Below are positions 24,494 to 35,054 of a stretch of DNA of 64,000 nt, one piece after another. Each line of letters begins with the position of its first letter. The first letter of the stretch is position 1. The DNA is from Pseudodesulfovibrio pelocollis (GTDB lineage: Bacteria > Desulfobacterota > Desulfovibrionia > Desulfovibrionales > Desulfovibrionaceae): assembly GCF_030282845.1 (NCBI RefSeq), contig NZ_JASTWE010000006.1:39407-103406 (forward strand), given 5' to 3'. The notes under the pieces were generated by a model that saw nothing but the letters and a program-made list of their open reading frames with translations, made no database searches and had not been told where the DNA came from. The position numbers and the translations under genes were made by a program.

Positions 24494-26566
24494 GTGCCAA
24501 GAATGGTTCCCAGAAACAAGCAGCGCAATATCGGCATCATGGCCCACATCGACGCGGGCAAAACCACGACGACCGAGCGCATTCTGTTTTATACCGGCGT
24601 CTCCCACAAACTGGGCGAAGTCCATGACGGCGAAGCCACCATGGACTGGATGGTTCAGGAGCAGGAGCGCGGCATCACCATCACCTCCGCCGCCACCACC
24701 TGCAACTGGCGCGACCATCGCATCAACATCATCGACACCCCCGGGCACGTCGATTTCACCATGGAAGTGGAGCGCGCCCTGCGTGTGCTCGACGGTGCCG
24801 TGGCCGTGTTCGATTCCGTGGCCGGTGTCGAGCCCCAGTCCGAGACCGTCTGGCGTCAGGCCGACCGCTATCGCGTCCCGCGCATGGCCTTTGTCAACAA
24901 GATGGACCGCATCGGGGCCGATTTCTATCGCTGCGTCTCCATGATGAAGACCCGGCTCAACGCCAAGGCCGTGCCCGTGCAGATTCCCATCGGGGCCGAG
25001 GACGAGTTTGTCGGCATGGTCGATCTGATCGAGGGCAAGGCCTACATCTTCGACCAGCAGGACAAGGGAGCCACCTTCCAGGTCGCCGACGTTCCCGCTG
25101 ATCTTCAGGACCAATACGAACTGATGCGCGCCGAGATGATCGAGGCCGTTGCCGAGGAGGACGAAACCCTGCTCGAAAGGTTCATGGCTGACGAGGAGCT
25201 GACCCCCGAGGAGATTCGCGAGGGCGTGCGCAAGGCCACCACATCCCTGGCCATCTGCCCTGTGCTGTGCGGCACCGCCTTCCGCAACAAGGGCGTGCAG
25301 CAGCTGCTGGACGCGGTTGTGGACTTCATGCCGTCGCCGCTGGACATCGAGGTGATGAAGGGTATCAACCCCGACACCGGCGACGAGATCGAGTGCCCGT
25401 GCGACGACGACAAGCCCTTGGCCGCTCTGGCCTTCAAGCTGATGACCGACCCCTTTGTGGGCCACCTGACCTTCCTGCGCCTTTACTCCGGCAAGATCGA
25501 AAGCGGTGCCACCTTCATGAACGGCGCCACCGGCAAGAAGGAGCGCATCGGACGACTGCTCAAAATGCACGCCAACAAGCGTGAAGAGATAAAAGAGGCT
25601 TACGCTGGCGACATCGTCGCCGCCGTGGGGCTCAAGAACCTGGCTACCGGCGACACCCTGGCTGACCTCAAGCAGGCGGTGGTGCTCGAATCCCTGGATA
25701 TCCCGGAGCCGGTCATCGAAGTGGCCATTGAGCCCAAGACCAAGGCCGACCGCGACAACCTGTCCAACTCCCTTGTCAAGCTCGCCAAGGAGGACCCGTC
25801 CTTCCGCGTCAAGACTGACGAGGAGACCGGACAGACCCTTATCGCCGGAATGGGTGAGTTGCATCTCGAGATCATTGTTGACCGTCTCCTGCGGGAGTTC
25901 AACGTCAACGCCAACGTGGGCGCGCCCCGCGTTGCGTATCGCGAGACCATTTCCGCGCCGAACAAGGCGGATGTCAAGCATGCCAAGCAGTCGGGCGGCC
26001 GCGGCCAGTACGGCCACGTCGTCATCGAGATCGAGCCCAACCCAGAGAAGGGCTACGAGTTCGCGGACGAGATCAAGGGCGGCGTGATTCCCAAGGAATA
26101 CATTCCCGCCGTGGACAAGGGCATCAAGGATGCCCTGAAGAACGGCATCGTCGCCGGGTTCCCGGTGGTCGATGTCAAGGTCAAGCTGGTCTTCGGCTCG
26201 TTCCACGAGGTGGACTCCAGCGAACAGGCGTTCTACGTTGCCGGTTCCATGGCCATCAAGCAGGCATGCAAGGGAGCCAAGCCCGTGCTGCTGGAGCCCA
26301 TCATGTCCGTGGAAGTGGTCACGCCCGAGGATTACCTGGGCGATGTCATGGGTGATCTGAATGGCCGTCGCGGCCGCGTGGGCGAAATGGAAGCCCGGCC
26401 CGGCGTGCAGGTGGTGCGGTCCTATGTCCCGCTGTCCGAGATGTTCGGCTACGCGACGGACCTGCGCTCCAAGACCCAGGGACGCGCCACGTTTACCATG
26501 CAGTTCAATCACTATGAGAAGGTGCCGAACAGCTTGGCCGAAGAGTTGATGACAAAGAAAGATTAA
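24494..26566 (+). CDS. fusA: Elongation factor G
   Basis: GTPase for ribosomal translocation. 690 residues, starting at GTG 24494 ([16 protein letters not shown]), with GGAG 7 nt upstream; an ATG three codons later is the alternative. G motifs [28 protein letters not shown] and [10 protein letters not shown] are intact; [14 protein letters not shown] in domain IV and [19 protein letters not shown] in domain V follow. No tuf gene follows: the next gene is rpsJ. Confidence 0.99.
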   Translation: MPRMVPRNKQRNIGIMAHIDAGKTTTTERILFYTGVSHKLGEVHDGEATMDWMVQEQERGITITSAATTCNWRDHRINIIDTPGHVDFTMEVERALRVLDGAVAVFDSVAGVEPQSETVWRQADRYRVPRMAFVNKMDRIGADFYRCVSMMKTRLNAKAVPVQIPIGAEDEFVGMVDLIEGKAYIFDQQDKGATFQVADVPADLQDQYELMRAEMIEAVAEEDETLLERFMADEELTPEEIREGVRKATTSLAICPVLCGTAFRNKGVQQLLDAVVDFMPSPLDIEVMKGINPDTGDEIECPCDDDKPLAALAFKLMTDPFVGHLTFLRLYSGKIESGATFMNGATGKKERIGRLLKMHANKREEIKEAYAGDIVAAVGLKNLATGDTLADLKQAVVLESLDIPEPVIEVAIEPKTKADRDNLSNSLVKLAKEDPSFRVKTDEETGQTLIAGMGELHLEIIVDRLLREFNVNANVGAPRVAYRETISAPNKADVKHAKQSGGRGQYGHVVIEIEPNPEKGYEFADEIKGGVIPKEYIPAVDKGIKDALKNGIVAGFPVVDVKVKLVFGSFHEVDSSEQAFYVAGSMAIKQACKGAKPVLLEPIMSVEVVTPEDYLGDVMGDLNGRRGRVGEMEARPGVQVVRSYVPLSEMFGYATDLRSKTQGRATFTMQFNHYEKVPNSLAEELMTKKD

Positions 26567-26591
26567 CGACGAGCCGGGATTTTCCCTTCGC

Positions 26592-26621
26592 TTGACAGAC
26601 GCGGCGTGTTGAGAGTACACA
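26592..26621 (+). promoter_or_regulatory. Likely S10 operon promoter
   Basis: TTGACA (26592-26597), 18-nt spacer, TACACA (26616-26621), 75 nt upstream of rpsJ. The -35 is perfect, the -10 moderate. Confidence 0.55.
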
Positions 26622-26641
26622 ACCCGACCGCTGCGAAATTG

Positions 26642-26665
26642 CGCGCCCGCAATTTTTCGGGCGCG
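26642..26665 (+). promoter_or_regulatory. Leader hairpin ahead of rpsJ
   Basis: CGCGCCCG - 8-nt T-rich loop - CGGGCGCG, perfect 8-bp GC stem between the putative S10 promoter and rpsJ. No T-run follows, so it is a leader structure rather than a terminator; a role in ribosomal-protein feedback is conceivable. Confidence 0.55.
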
Positions 26666-26696
26666 GCGAAGATAAATCCTTTGAGGAGAAAGCACT

Positions 26697-27017
26697 ATGG
26701 CTGCTTCGATGGCGAGCGATCGCATCAGAATCAAATTGAAGTCATACGATTACCGTATTCTGGACAAGGCCGTGAACGAGATCGTCGACACGGCCCGGAA
26801 TACCGGTGCGGCTATTGCCGGCCCCGTGCCCCTGCCCACCGACATTCATCGTAATACCGTCCAGAAATCCGTTCACGTGGACAAGAAGTCCCGCGAGCAG
26901 TTCGAGATGCGCATCCACAAGCGTCTTTTGGACATTCTGGAACCCACTCAGCAGACCGTTGACGCCCTGGGCAAGCTCTCGCTGCCCGCCGGTGTGGACG
27001 TCGAAATCAAGCTCTAG
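26697..27017 (+). CDS. rpsJ: 30S ribosomal protein S10
   Basis: Small-subunit head protein, also NusE, the NusG/NusB partner in antitermination. 106 residues; [17 protein letters not shown] and the loop motif [19 protein letters not shown] are diagnostic. GAGGAG precedes ATG. The Met at position 5 is an alternative start. First gene of the S10 cluster. Confidence 0.97.
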   Translation: MAASMASDRIRIKLKSYDYRILDKAVNEIVDTARNTGAAIAGPVPLPTDIHRNTVQKSVHVDKKSREQFEMRIHKRLLDILEPTQQTVDALGKLSLPAGVDVEIKL

Positions 27018-27027
27018 GAGTACCAAT

Positions 27028-27660
27028 ATGCCTAAGAAGCTTGGAATACTCGGAAAGAAGCTGGGCATGACCCGCATTTTCAAGGATGACGGCAGCGTCT
27101 GCTGCGTCACCGTGATTCAGGCGGGCCCCTGCCCGGTCATGCAGATCAAGACGCAGGACAAGGAAGGCTACAACGCCCTGCAACTCGGCTATGACGCCAT
27201 CGCCGAACGCAAGGTCAACAAGCCCATGAAAGGCCACATGGCCAAGGCCGGAAAGGACCTCTACCGCCACCTCAGGGAATTTCCCATTGACGGTGTGGAC
27301 GGCTACGAGCTTGGCCAGGAGATCACCGTCGATATTTTCTCGGCAGGTGAAAAGGTCAAAGTGACGGGCACCAGCAAGGGCAAGGGCTTTCAGGGTGTCA
27401 TGAAGCGCCACAACTTCTCCGGTTCCCGTGCGTCCCACGGTGCCGAGAAGGTGCATCGCGTTCCCGGTTCCATCGGCAACGCCACCTACCCCGGCCGGGT
27501 CTGGAAGAACAAGAAGATGCCCGGCCAGATGGGGAACGCGCGCGTGACCTTGAGCAACGTGGAGATCATCGATGTGAGGCCCGAGGACAATGTCCTGGTG
27601 GTGAAGGGCCAAGTGCCCGGACCCAACAACGGCTTCGTGATGATCCGCAAGAACGGCTAG
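27028..27660 (+). CDS. rplC: 50S ribosomal protein L3
   Basis: Early assembly protein near the peptidyl-transferase centre. 210 residues starting [21 protein letters not shown] at 27028 has TAGGAG upstream (the frame is open further 5' but overlaps rpsJ). The extension that reaches the catalytic centre reads [17 protein letters not shown] and the Gln methylation region MPGQMG is present. Confidence 0.98.
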   Translation: MPKKLGILGKKLGMTRIFKDDGSVCCVTVIQAGPCPVMQIKTQDKEGYNALQLGYDAIAERKVNKPMKGHMAKAGKDLYRHLREFPIDGVDGYELGQEITVDIFSAGEKVKVTGTSKGKGFQGVMKRHNFSGSRASHGAEKVHRVPGSIGNATYPGRVWKNKKMPGQMGNARVTLSNVEIIDVRPEDNVLVVKGQVPGPNNGFVMIRKNG

Positions 27661-27681
27661 CCGGGGCTGGAGGTATACGTC

Positions 27682-28302
27682 ATGGCAAAATTGCAAGTTG
27701 TAGATCAGAATAATCAGAAAGTGGGCGACATAGAGCTGGCCCCCGAGGTCTTCGAGGTTGAAATCCAACCCGAGATCCTCAACCTCGTTGTGCGCGCCCA
27801 GCGCGCCGCGAAACGCAGCGGAACCCACGCCACCAAAACGCGCGGCATGAAGCGCGGCGGCGGACGCAAGCCCTGGCGCCAGAAAGGCACCGGCCGCGCC
27901 CGCGCAGGCTCCACCCGCTCGCCCTTGTGGCGCGGCGGCGCGGTGACCTTTGGCCCGCAGCCCCGCGACTATACGTTCAAGGTCAACAAGAAGGTCCGCA
28001 AGCTGGCCTTGCAGATGGCCCTGTCTTCCCGGGTGGCTGAGCAGAAGATGACCGTGCTCAAGGCCATCGACCTGGCCGAGGTCAAGACCAAGGCCTTTGC
28101 GGCCATTGTTCGGAATCTCGGACTCGGCAAGACCCTGATCGTGGCCAAGGACGCTGACAGCACCCTGGCCCTCTCGGCCCGGAACCTGCCGAACGTCAAG
28201 GTCATTGAGGCCGACAAGCTGAATGTTTACGACGTGCTGCTGTATCCCGAGCTGGTCATGCTCGAGGCCGCCGCCGAAGACGTTCAAGAGAGGTTGAAAT
28301 AG
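27682..28302 (+). CDS. rplD: 50S ribosomal protein L4
   Basis: Lines the exit tunnel and in some bacteria regulates the S10 operon. 206 residues; the tunnel loop is KTRGMKRGGGRKPWRQKGTG, followed by RAGSTRSPLWRGGAVTFGP. SD GGAGGT at 27669. It is 2 nt before rplW. Confidence 0.98.
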   Translation: MAKLQVVDQNNQKVGDIELAPEVFEVEIQPEILNLVVRAQRAAKRSGTHATKTRGMKRGGGRKPWRQKGTGRARAGSTRSPLWRGGAVTFGPQPRDYTFKVNKKVRKLALQMALSSRVAEQKMTVLKAIDLAEVKTKAFAAIVRNLGLGKTLIVAKDADSTLALSARNLPNVKVIEADKLNVYDVLLYPELVMLEAAAEDVQERLK

Positions 28303-28304
28303 TC

Positions 28305-28595
28305 ATGGATTATTCCAAGATATTGCTCAAGCCCGTTGTCTCCGAGAAGGCCAACGAAGCCAAGGAGCAGTCCAATCACGTCTCTTTTTACGTCCACCCC
28401 GATACCAACAAGATCGAGGTGAAGAAGGCCGTCGAGGCAGCCTTTGACGTCAAAGTCGAGTCCGTGAACATCGTCAGAAAACAAGCCATGCCGCGCAAGA
28501 AGTTTGGCCGCGTCACCGGTCGTATCTCCGGTTACAAGAAGGCCTACGTCAAGCTCGCGGAAGGCGACAAGATCGAAATCTTCGAGGGAGTGTAA
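28305..28595 (+). CDS. rplW: 50S ribosomal protein L23
   Basis: Exit-site protein that docks trigger factor and SRP. 96 residues: LLKPVVSEKANEAKE, VHPDTNKIEVKKAVEAAFDV and the RNA-binding MPRKKFGRVTGRISGYKKAYV. Two nt after rplD and 3 nt before rplB, so translation is coupled. Confidence 0.98.
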   Translation: MDYSKILLKPVVSEKANEAKEQSNHVSFYVHPDTNKIEVKKAVEAAFDVKVESVNIVRKQAMPRKKFGRVTGRISGYKKAYVKLAEGDKIEIFEGV

Positions 28596-28598
28596 CAC

Positions 28599-29429
28599 AT
28601 GGCAACCCGCAAGCTGAAGCCTACTTCTCCGGGCCGCCGGTTCCAGACGATCTCCGACTTTGCCGAGATCACCCGGACCACTCCCGAGAAGTCGCTGACC
28701 AAGGGCCTGGTCAAAAAGGCCGGTCGCAACAACAATGGTCGCATCACTGCCCGCCGCCGTGGCGGAGGGCACAAGACGCTGTATCGCATCATTGATTTCA
28801 AGCGCAACAAGCTTGGCATTCCCGCCAAGGTGGCCGAGATCGAGTACGATCCGAACCGCAGCGCCCGCATCGCGCTCCTGCATTACGCCGATGGCGAGAA
28901 GCGCTACATCCTGGCCCCGGTGGGCCTCAACCAGGGCGACAGCATCCTCTCCGGCGAGGGTGCGGACATCAAGCCCGGCAACGCCATGAAGCTCAGCCAG
29001 GTGCCCACCGGCACCATCGTGCACAACATTGAGCTGCACCCGGGCCGTGGCGGCCAGTTCTGCCGCGCCGCAGGCACCTATGCCCAGCTCATCGCCAAGG
29101 AAGGCAAGTACGCCCTGCTGCGTATGCCCTCTGGCGAAGTGCGCAAGGTGCTGGCCGCATGCTGCGCCACTGTCGGCCAGGTGGGCAACGTCCACCACGA
29201 GTCGATCAAGATCGGCAAGGCTGGCCGCAACCGCTGGCTTGGCCGTCGTCCCAAGGTGCGTGGCGTAGCCATGAACCCGGTGGACCATCCGCTCGGCGGC
29301 GGCGAGGGCCGCAGCTCCGGCGGCCGTCATCCGGTCTCGCCGTGGGGTGTCCCGGCCAAGGGTTACAAGACCCGCAACAAGAAGAAGGCTTCTGCGAAGC
29401 TCATCGTCAAGCGCCGCGGCCAGAAGTAG
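28599..29429 (+). CDS. rplB: 50S ribosomal protein L2
   Basis: Required for subunit joining and peptidyl transfer. 276 residues; [17 protein letters not shown] near the N-terminus and the functional [19 protein letters not shown] with the conserved His near the C-terminus. It ends 11 nt before rpsS. Confidence 0.99.
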   Translation: MATRKLKPTSPGRRFQTISDFAEITRTTPEKSLTKGLVKKAGRNNNGRITARRRGGGHKTLYRIIDFKRNKLGIPAKVAEIEYDPNRSARIALLHYADGEKRYILAPVGLNQGDSILSGEGADIKPGNAMKLSQVPTGTIVHNIELHPGRGGQFCRAAGTYAQLIAKEGKYALLRMPSGEVRKVLAACCATVGQVGNVHHESIKIGKAGRNRWLGRRPKVRGVAMNPVDHPLGGGEGRSSGGRHPVSPWGVPAKGYKTRNKKKASAKLIVKRRGQK

Positions 29430-29440
29430 GAGTATAAGTA

Positions 29441-29710
29441 ATGCCAAGATCTCTTAAGAAGGGCCCGTTTCTCGACGGCCACCTGATAAAGAAAGTCCAA
29501 GTGGCTGCGGAGAACCAGGATCGCCGCGTGATCAAGACCTGGTCGCGCCGCTCCACGATCATCCCCGAGATGGTCGGCATGACCTTCGCCGTCCACAATG
29601 GCCGCAAGTTCATCCCCGTGTTCGTGACCGAAAACATGGTCGGTCACAAGCTCGGCGAGTTCTCGCCCACCCGCACCTACTTCGGCCACGCGGCCGACAA
29701 GAAGAAGTAG
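29441..29710 (+). CDS. rpsS: 30S ribosomal protein S19
   Basis: Binds with S13 in the head near the tRNA A/P sites. 89 residues: [33 protein letters not shown] and [20 protein letters not shown], complete. SD GGAG 12 nt upstream of ATG. Confidence 0.98.
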   Translation: MPRSLKKGPFLDGHLIKKVQVAAENQDRRVIKTWSRRSTIIPEMVGMTFAVHNGRKFIPVFVTENMVGHKLGEFSPTRTYFGHAADKKK

Positions 29711-29722
29711 GGGGAGACCATT

Positions 29723-30055
29723 ATGGAAGCCAAAGCAGTCGCCAAATACATTCGCGTGTCTCCGCGCAAGACCCGCATCGTTGCCGAGAACATCAAGGGC
29801 AAGGCCGTTGAGGACGCCCTCAACATTCTTCGGTTTACCCCGAAGAAGGCCGCCAAGATTCTCAGCAAGGTGCTCTATTCCGCCATTTCCAACGCGGAGC
29901 AGATGCCTGGAGTGGACGTGGACGCCCTGATTGTGGATACGGTCATGGTCAACGAAGGCCCCACCTGGAAACGCATCCAGCCCCGTGCCATGGGCCGCGC
30001 CTATCGCGTCAGGAAGCGCACGAGCCATATCACCATCGTAGTGAAGGAAATGTAG
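29723..30055 (+). CDS. rplV: 50S ribosomal protein L22
   Basis: Exit-tunnel protein with a long beta-hairpin. 110 residues; [19 protein letters not shown] and the hairpin region [20 protein letters not shown] are standard, with no insertion of the macrolide-resistance type. It starts 12 nt after rpsS and ends 2 nt before rpsC. Confidence 0.98.
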   Translation: MEAKAVAKYIRVSPRKTRIVAENIKGKAVEDALNILRFTPKKAAKILSKVLYSAISNAEQMPGVDVDALIVDTVMVNEGPTWKRIQPRAMGRAYRVRKRTSHITIVVKEM

Positions 30056-30057
30056 TT

Positions 30058-30699
30058 ATGGGACAGAAAGTACATCCTTACGGGTTTCGTCTGGGGTATA
30101 ACAAGAACTGGCTGTCCCGCTGGTACAGCAAGAAAGATTATCCTGCCTTTGTTTTGCAGGACGATCAGATTCGCAAGTTCGTCAAGAAGAAGCTCTTTCA
30201 GGCTGGCATTGCCCGCCTTGAGATCGAGCGCGCTGGCGGAAAGATTCGCCTGATCATCCACACCGCGCGTCCGGGAATCGTCATCGGCCGCAAAGGTGTA
30301 GAGATAGAGAAGCTGCGCGAGGAATTGCGCGGCAAGTTTCAAAACGAATTCACCATTGAGGTCAACGAGATCCGTCGACCGGAGGTTGAAGCTCAGCTCG
30401 TAGCTGAGAGCATTGCCCAGCAACTCGAACGCAGAATTGCCTTCCGCCGTGCCATGAAGCGTACGGTGGGCCTTGCCAGGAAATTCGGCGCCGAGGGTAT
30501 CAAAGTCGCGTGTGCCGGTCGCCTTGCTGGCGCCGAAATCGCGCGCGGCGAGTGGTACCGTGATGGGCGTGTGCCTTTGCACACCCTCCGTGCCGACATC
30601 GACTACGGTTTTGCCGAGGCCCACACGACCTACGGCGTCATCGGTGTCAAGGTCTGGATCTTCAAGGGTGAGATTCTGGACAAAGAGGTGGAACAGTAA
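30058..30699 (+). CDS. rpsC: 30S ribosomal protein S3
   Basis: mRNA entry-channel protein with helicase role. 213 residues: [22 protein letters not shown] domain [14 protein letters not shown], and the C-terminal half [20 protein letters not shown]. Its stop shares one base with the rplP start (TAATG). Confidence 0.98.
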   Translation: MGQKVHPYGFRLGYNKNWLSRWYSKKDYPAFVLQDDQIRKFVKKKLFQAGIARLEIERAGGKIRLIIHTARPGIVIGRKGVEIEKLREELRGKFQNEFTIEVNEIRRPEVEAQLVAESIAQQLERRIAFRRAMKRTVGLARKFGAEGIKVACAGRLAGAEIARGEWYRDGRVPLHTLRADIDYGFAEAHTTYGVIGVKVWIFKGEILDKEVEQ

Positions 30700-31112
30700 T
30701 GCTTGCTCCAAAAAGAGTGAAATTCAGAAAGCGGCAGAAAGGCCGCAACAGAGGCAAGGCCCAACGGGGTAACAGCGTGTCCTTCGGCGATATCGGGCTG
30801 AAGGCATTGGAGCACGGAAAGATCACCAGCCAGCAGATTGAATCCGCTCGTGTCGCCATCATGCGGCACATCAAGCGCGGTGGTAAGGTCTGGATACGCA
30901 TCTTCCCGGATGTCCCCGTCACCTCCAAGCCCGCGGAAGTCCGCATGGGCAAGGGAAAGGGCGCGCCCGACGGTTGGGTCGCCCCGGTGAGACCGGGCCG
31001 GATCATGTACGAAGTGAAGGGCGTCGATATCGCGCTGGCCAAGGAAGCGCTCAAGCGTGCCTCCTACAAGCTGCCGATCAAGACGACCATCGTTGTCAAG
31101 GAGGGTCTGTAA
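30699..31112 (+). CDS. rplP: 50S ribosomal protein L16
   Basis: Positions the A-site tRNA arm. 137 residues: [36 protein letters not shown] and [19 protein letters not shown]. One-base overlap with rpsC, 1 nt before rpmC. Confidence 0.98.
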   Translation: MLAPKRVKFRKRQKGRNRGKAQRGNSVSFGDIGLKALEHGKITSQQIESARVAIMRHIKRGGKVWIRIFPDVPVTSKPAEVRMGKGKGAPDGWVAPVRPGRIMYEVKGVDIALAKEALKRASYKLPIKTTIVVKEGL

Positions 31113-31113
31113 G

Positions 31114-31305
31114 ATGACTTCCAAGGAACTTCGTGAACTGAACGACGCCAAGCTGGTCGAGAAGCTGGTCGAGTCCCGCAAGGAACTCTTCGGCCTGCGT
31201 TTCAAGCATGCGACTGCGCAGCTTGATAACACCCGGCAGCTGAGCGGCGTCAAAAAGACCATCGCCCGTATCCTGACTATCCAGCAGGAACGACAGGGAG
31301 CGTAA
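31114..31305 (+). CDS. rpmC: 50S ribosomal protein L29
   Basis: Small coiled-coil protein at the exit tunnel. 63 residues from MTSKELRELNDAKLVEKL to the conserved KKTIARILTIQQER. ATG at 31114 is used because AAGGAGGG of the rplP 3' end lies at SD distance; the open frame further upstream is inside rplP. Confidence 0.97.
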   Translation: MTSKELRELNDAKLVEKLVESRKELFGLRFKHATAQLDNTRQLSGVKKTIARILTIQQERQGA

Positions 31306-31308
31306 CCA

Positions 31309-31575
31309 ATGGCTGAGTTCAAACACACAGGCAACAGGCGAGTGCTCACCGGCCAGGTCGTCTCCGACAAGGGGGACAAGACCATTGTCGTCCGGGTCGA
31401 GACCCTGGTCAAGCATCCGCTGCTGAAGAAGTACATCCGCCGCCGCAAGAAGTTCATGGCCCATGATCCGGCCAACGACTGCGGTGTTGGCGACAAGGTG
31501 CAGATTGTCGAATCGAGGCCCATGAGCCGCCGCAAGCGGTGGCACTTGGTGCAAATCCTCGAAAAGGCCGTCTAG
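31309..31575 (+). CDS. rpsQ: 30S ribosomal protein S17
   Basis: Primary 16S rRNA binder. 88 residues; [19 protein letters not shown] and [21 protein letters not shown] are the OB-fold signatures. Three nt after rpmC. Confidence 0.98.
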   Translation: MAEFKHTGNRRVLTGQVVSDKGDKTIVVRVETLVKHPLLKKYIRRRKKFMAHDPANDCGVGDKVQIVESRPMSRRKRWHLVQILEKAV

Positions 31576-31592
31576 GGTTAGGAGGAAATACC

Positions 31593-31961
31593 ATGATACA
31601 GGTTGAATCCAACCTCGACGTCGCTGACAATTCCGGGGCCAAAAGGGTCGCGTGCATCAAGGTGCTCGGCGGGTCCAAGCGCCGCTATGCCAGCGTCGGC
31701 GATATTATCGTAGTGTCCGTCAAGGAGGCCATGCCCCATTCCAAGGTGAAGAAGGGCGCGGTCATGAAGGCGGTGGTCGTTCGGACCAAGAAAGAAGTGG
31801 GTCGTCCCGACGGCTCCTACATCAAGTTCGACAACAATTCCGCTGTGCTGCTCAACAACAACGGCGAGCCCGTGGGAACCCGAATTTTCGGTCCCGTGGC
31901 CCGCGAGCTGCGTGCAGCCGGCTTTATGAAGATCGTTTCCCTCGCCCCCGAGGTCCTGTAA
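31593..31961 (+). CDS. rplN: 50S ribosomal protein L14
   Basis: Intersubunit-bridge protein and RsfS target. 122 residues from [18 protein letters not shown], with strong SD AGGAGG 8 nt before the ATG at 31593; the frame is open upstream but has no initiation site. The C-terminus [20 protein letters not shown] is standard. Start of the spc cluster, continuous with S10. Confidence 0.98.
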   Translation: MIQVESNLDVADNSGAKRVACIKVLGGSKRRYASVGDIIVVSVKEAMPHSKVKKGAVMKAVVVRTKKEVGRPDGSYIKFDNNSAVLLNNNGEPVGTRIFGPVARELRAAGFMKIVSLAPEVL

Positions 31962-31973
31962 GAGGATATGCAG

Positions 31974-32294
31974 ATGAAGACCAAGATACGCAAAGACGAC
32001 AAGGTCATGGTCATCGCCGGGAAGGACAAGGGAAAGATCGGCAAGGTGCTCAAGATTCTGCCCAAGAAGGACACCGTCCTCGTTGAGAAGGTCAACATGG
32101 TCCAGCGTCACACCAAAGCCAATCCCTATGCCCAGCAGCCCGGCGGGATTATTGAAAAGGAAGCCCCGATCCATGTATCCAATGTGGCTGTGGTGTGCGA
32201 TGCGTGCACCAAGCCCACGCGGATCGGGTACAAGAAGACCGAAGACGGCAAGAAGCTTCGTTTCTGCAAGAAGTGCAACGAAGTCTTCAAGTAA
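31974..32294 (+). CDS. rplX: 50S ribosomal protein L24
   Basis: Assembly initiator at the exit tunnel. 106 residues from [21 protein letters not shown] (KOW motif). Two in-frame ATGs, 31968 and 31974; the second is chosen since GAGG is 8 nt upstream of it and only 2 nt from the first. The C-terminal part has two Cys pairs, [11 protein letters not shown] and [10 protein letters not shown], a possible zinc ribbon. Confidence 0.96.
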   Translation: MKTKIRKDDKVMVIAGKDKGKIGKVLKILPKKDTVLVEKVNMVQRHTKANPYAQQPGGIIEKEAPIHVSNVAVVCDACTKPTRIGYKKTEDGKKLRFCKKCNEVFK

Positions 32295-32303
32295 GGTGTA
32301 CCA

Positions 32304-32843
32304 ATGACTCGTCTGGAAAAAGTATATGCGGAAAAGGTAGTCCCTGAGCTCCAGAAGGAGTTCGGCTACAGTTCCTCCATGGAGATCCCCAAACTGACCA
32401 AGATCTCCCTGAACATCGGCCTGGGTGCAGCAAGCCAGAACAGCAAGCTCATCGAACCCGCCGTTGAGGAGCTGACCGCCATCGCGGGACAGCGGGCCGT
32501 GGTGACCAAGGCCAAGAAGTCCATCGCCCAGTTCAAGCTGCGCGAGGGCATGCCCATCGGCACGCGCGTCACGCTGCGCGGCAGCGCCATGTGGGACTTC
32601 TACGACAGACTCGTGAGCTTTGCCCTGCCCCGGGTGCGCGACTTTCGCGGCATTCCCGATCGCGGGTTCGATGGTCGCGGGAACTTCACCATGGGTATCA
32701 AGGAGCACACCATTTTCCCCGAGCTCGATATCGACAAGGTGGAATTGGTCAAGGGCATGAACGTGACCGTGTGCACGAGCGCCAAGACAGACAAGGAAGG
32801 CAAGATGCTTCTTGATCTCCTTGGCATGCCCTTTAAAAAGTAG
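32304..32843 (+). CDS. rplE: 50S ribosomal protein L5
   Basis: Central-protuberance protein binding 5S rRNA. 179 residues: [35 protein letters not shown] and [26 protein letters not shown] is weak. Eleven nt before rpsN. Confidence 0.98.
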   Translation: MTRLEKVYAEKVVPELQKEFGYSSSMEIPKLTKISLNIGLGAASQNSKLIEPAVEELTAIAGQRAVVTKAKKSIAQFKLREGMPIGTRVTLRGSAMWDFYDRLVSFALPRVRDFRGIPDRGFDGRGNFTMGIKEHTIFPELDIDKVELVKGMNVTVCTSAKTDKEGKMLLDLLGMPFKK

Positions 32844-32854
32844 GAGGACGGAAA

Positions 32855-33040
32855 GTGGCCAAGACAAGCATTCGCGTTAAGGCACGCCGCAAACCCAAGT
32901 TCAAGGTTCGCGCATACAATCGGTGCCCGATTTGTGGCCGTCCTCGGGCATTTCTGAGGCGTTACGGCGTCTGCCGTATCTGCTTCCGTAAAAAGGCTCT
33001 CGCCGGGGAGCTGCCCGGTGTTCGCAAGTCGAGCTGGTAA
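32855..33040 (+). CDS. rpsN: 30S ribosomal protein S14, zinc (type Z) form
   Basis: 61 residues, the short zinc-binding form, with [20 protein letters not shown] carrying both Cys pairs. It starts at GTG 32855 with AGGAGG upstream. Typical position between L5 and S8. Confidence 0.98.
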   Translation: MAKTSIRVKARRKPKFKVRAYNRCPICGRPRAFLRRYGVCRICFRKKALAGELPGVRKSSW

Positions 33041-33055
33041 TCAAGGAGAAATGAA

Positions 33056-33439
33056 ATGGCTGTTGTTGATCCTGTAGCCGACATGTTGACCCGCATCCGG
33101 AACGCCTACGGCGCGCATCATAACGATCTCGTCGTGCCGTGTTCCAAAATGAAGACTTCCATCGCGGGTATCCTGAAGGAAGAAGGTTATATCGCCGACT
33201 ACGCTGTCGAGGACAGGGACATCAGTATTACCCTCAAATACGCAGACGGAAAACCGCTTGTCACTGGCCTGAAGAGGGTCAGCAAGCCCGGCCGCCGCGT
33301 ATATGTAGGTGCTTCTGACATCCCCCGCGTGCAAAACGGTATCGGCATTTGTATCGTGTCCACCTCCATGGGGGTGCTCGAAGGCGCCAAGGCCAAAGAG
33401 GCCAATGTCGGCGGCGAACTGCTGTGCGAAATCTGGTAG
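33056..33439 (+). CDS. rpsH: 30S ribosomal protein S8
   Basis: Binds 16S helix 21; in E. coli represses spc mRNA. 127 residues: DPVADMLTRIRNAYGAHH, SKPGRRVYVGASDIPRVQNG and STSMGVLEGAKAKEANVGGE. AAGGAG precedes the ATG. Confidence 0.98.
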   Translation: MAVVDPVADMLTRIRNAYGAHHNDLVVPCSKMKTSIAGILKEEGYIADYAVEDRDISITLKYADGKPLVTGLKRVSKPGRRVYVGASDIPRVQNGIGICIVSTSMGVLEGAKAKEANVGGELLCEIW

Positions 33440-33451
33440 TGAGGTTCCACA

Positions 33452-33988
33452 ATGTCTCGTATTGGAAAAAATCCCATCGAAATACCTTCGGGTGTTGAGG
33501 TGTCTGTTGGAGCCTCCGAGATCCAGGTCAAGGGCCCCAAGGGTACCCTGACGACCGCGGTCCATCCGACCGTGGCTTACGCTGTCGAGGATGGCAAGGT
33601 TTCCGTCACCCGTGCTGACGACACGCGCGAGGCGCGCGCCCAGCACGGTCTGCGCCGCTCGCTCCTGGCCAACTGCGTCGAGGGTGTCTCCAAGGGCTTC
33701 GAGAAGGGCCTGGAGGTCATCGGCGTCGGCTACAAGGTGTCCGTGCAAGGGCCCAAGGTGGTCCTGAACGTCGGGTTCTCCCATCCGGTCGAGTTCGATC
33801 TGCCGTCTGGCATCGAGGCCCGGGTCGAGGGCAGCAAGCTGATCCTCCAGGGGATCGACAAGCAGCTTCTCGGAGAGGTCGCGGCCCGCATCCGCCGCGT
33901 TCGTCCGCCGGAACCCTACAAGGGCAAGGGCATCAAGTACATCGACGAAGTTATCCGCCGCAAGGCTGGTAAATCCGGCGCGAAGTAA
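33452..33988 (+). CDS. rplF: 50S ribosomal protein L6
   Basis: 178 residues: MSRIGKNPIEIPSGVEV, duplicated alpha/beta domains, and C-terminal signature RRVRPPEPYKGKGIKYIDE. Contacts the sarcin-ricin region. Twelve nt after rpsH and 12 nt before rplR. Confidence 0.98.
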   Translation: MSRIGKNPIEIPSGVEVSVGASEIQVKGPKGTLTTAVHPTVAYAVEDGKVSVTRADDTREARAQHGLRRSLLANCVEGVSKGFEKGLEVIGVGYKVSVQGPKVVLNVGFSHPVEFDLPSGIEARVEGSKLILQGIDKQLLGEVAARIRRVRPPEPYKGKGIKYIDEVIRRKAGKSGAK

Positions 33989-34000
33989 GGGTAATAAGCC

Positions 34001-34360
34001 ATGAGTAAGAGTAAGAACGATCAGAGGCTTCTGCGCAAGCCCCGCATCAGGAAGAAGATCTCCGGCACCCAGGCCCGGCCTCGGCTGGTGGTCTTCCGTT
34101 CCAACCAGCATCTCTATGCGCAGCTGGTTGACGACGTGACCGGAACCACCCTGGCCTCGTCCAGCACTCAGGTGCTGAACAGGGCGGGCGAAACACTGAA
34201 GGCCAACAAGGACTCCGCCGCCAAGGTGGGCAAGGACATTGCCGCCAAGGCGCTCGAAAAACATATCGAGTCCGTGGTCTTCGACCGCAATGGCTATATC
34301 TACCACGGCAAGGTCAAAGCTCTTGCCGACGGTGCCCGCGAGGGCGGGCTGAAATTCTAG
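34001..34360 (+). CDS. rplR: 50S ribosomal protein L18
   Basis: 5S rRNA-binding protein. 119 residues: [20 protein letters not shown], then [27 protein letters not shown]. Complete and in normal position. Confidence 0.98.
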   Translation: MSKSKNDQRLLRKPRIRKKISGTQARPRLVVFRSNQHLYAQLVDDVTGTTLASSSTQVLNRAGETLKANKDSAAKVGKDIAAKALEKHIESVVFDRNGYIYHGKVKALADGAREGGLKF

Positions 34361-34377
34361 GCAGCTAGGAAAGTACA

Positions 34378-34869
34378 ATGGAACAAAATGAAAGTGGACT
34401 GATCGAAAAAATCGTCTACCTCAATCGCGTCGCCAAGGTTGTCAAGGGTGGCCGCCGTTTCAGCTTTAGCTGCCTGGTGGTCGTCGGTGACGGTGAGGGT
34501 GGGGTCGGTTACGGACTGGGCAAGGCCAACGAAGTGCCCGAGGCCATCCGCAAGGCATCCGAGCGGGCCAGAAAGAACATGATCACCGTTCCCCTGCTGG
34601 ACGGCACCCTGCCTTACGAGGTGCTGGGCCGCTACGGCGCGGGCCGGGTCATGCTCAAGCCTGCCAGCCGCGGTACCGGCATCATCGCCGGTGGCCCGGT
34701 GCGTGCCATCATGGAGGCGGTCGGTGTTCACGATATCCTGACCAAGGCCATCGGCACCAACAACCCGCACAACGTGCTGCGGGCCACCATCGCCGGTCTT
34801 GAATCCCTGCGCAGCGCCGAGAGCGTGTCCGCCCAGCGCGGCGTCTCGGTGTCCACGCCGAGAAAGTAA
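34378..34869 (+). CDS. rpsE: 30S ribosomal protein S5
   Basis: Fidelity protein near the mRNA entry channel. 163 residues; [39 protein letters not shown] and the C-terminal fold [19 protein letters not shown]. It begins 17 nt after rplR. Confidence 0.98.
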   Translation: MEQNESGLIEKIVYLNRVAKVVKGGRRFSFSCLVVVGDGEGGVGYGLGKANEVPEAIRKASERARKNMITVPLLDGTLPYEVLGRYGAGRVMLKPASRGTGIIAGGPVRAIMEAVGVHDILTKAIGTNNPHNVLRATIAGLESLRSAESVSAQRGVSVSTPRK

Positions 34870-34880
34870 AGGAGATCGAC

Positions 34881-35054
34881 GTGTTGAAAGTTAAGCTGAT
34901 CAAAAGCAGGATCGCGGTCAAGCCCGGCCTGGTCAAGACCCTTGACTCCCTGGGCCTGCGCAGAATCCGGCAGGAAAAGACCCACGAGGACAATCCGGTC
35001 ATCAGGGGCATGATCTATAAAGTGCGACACCTGGTGGAGGTAACCGAATCATGA
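34881..35054 (+). CDS. rpmD: 50S ribosomal protein L30
   Basis: 57 residues, MLKVKLIKSRIAVKPGLVKT, LGLRRI and a C-terminal RGMIYKVRHLVEVTE. Initiates at GTG 34881 behind AAAGGAGATC. Its TGA overlaps the rplO ATG (ATGA), giving translational coupling. Confidence 0.97.
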   Translation: MLKVKLIKSRIAVKPGLVKTLDSLGLRRIRQEKTHEDNPVIRGMIYKVRHLVEVTES

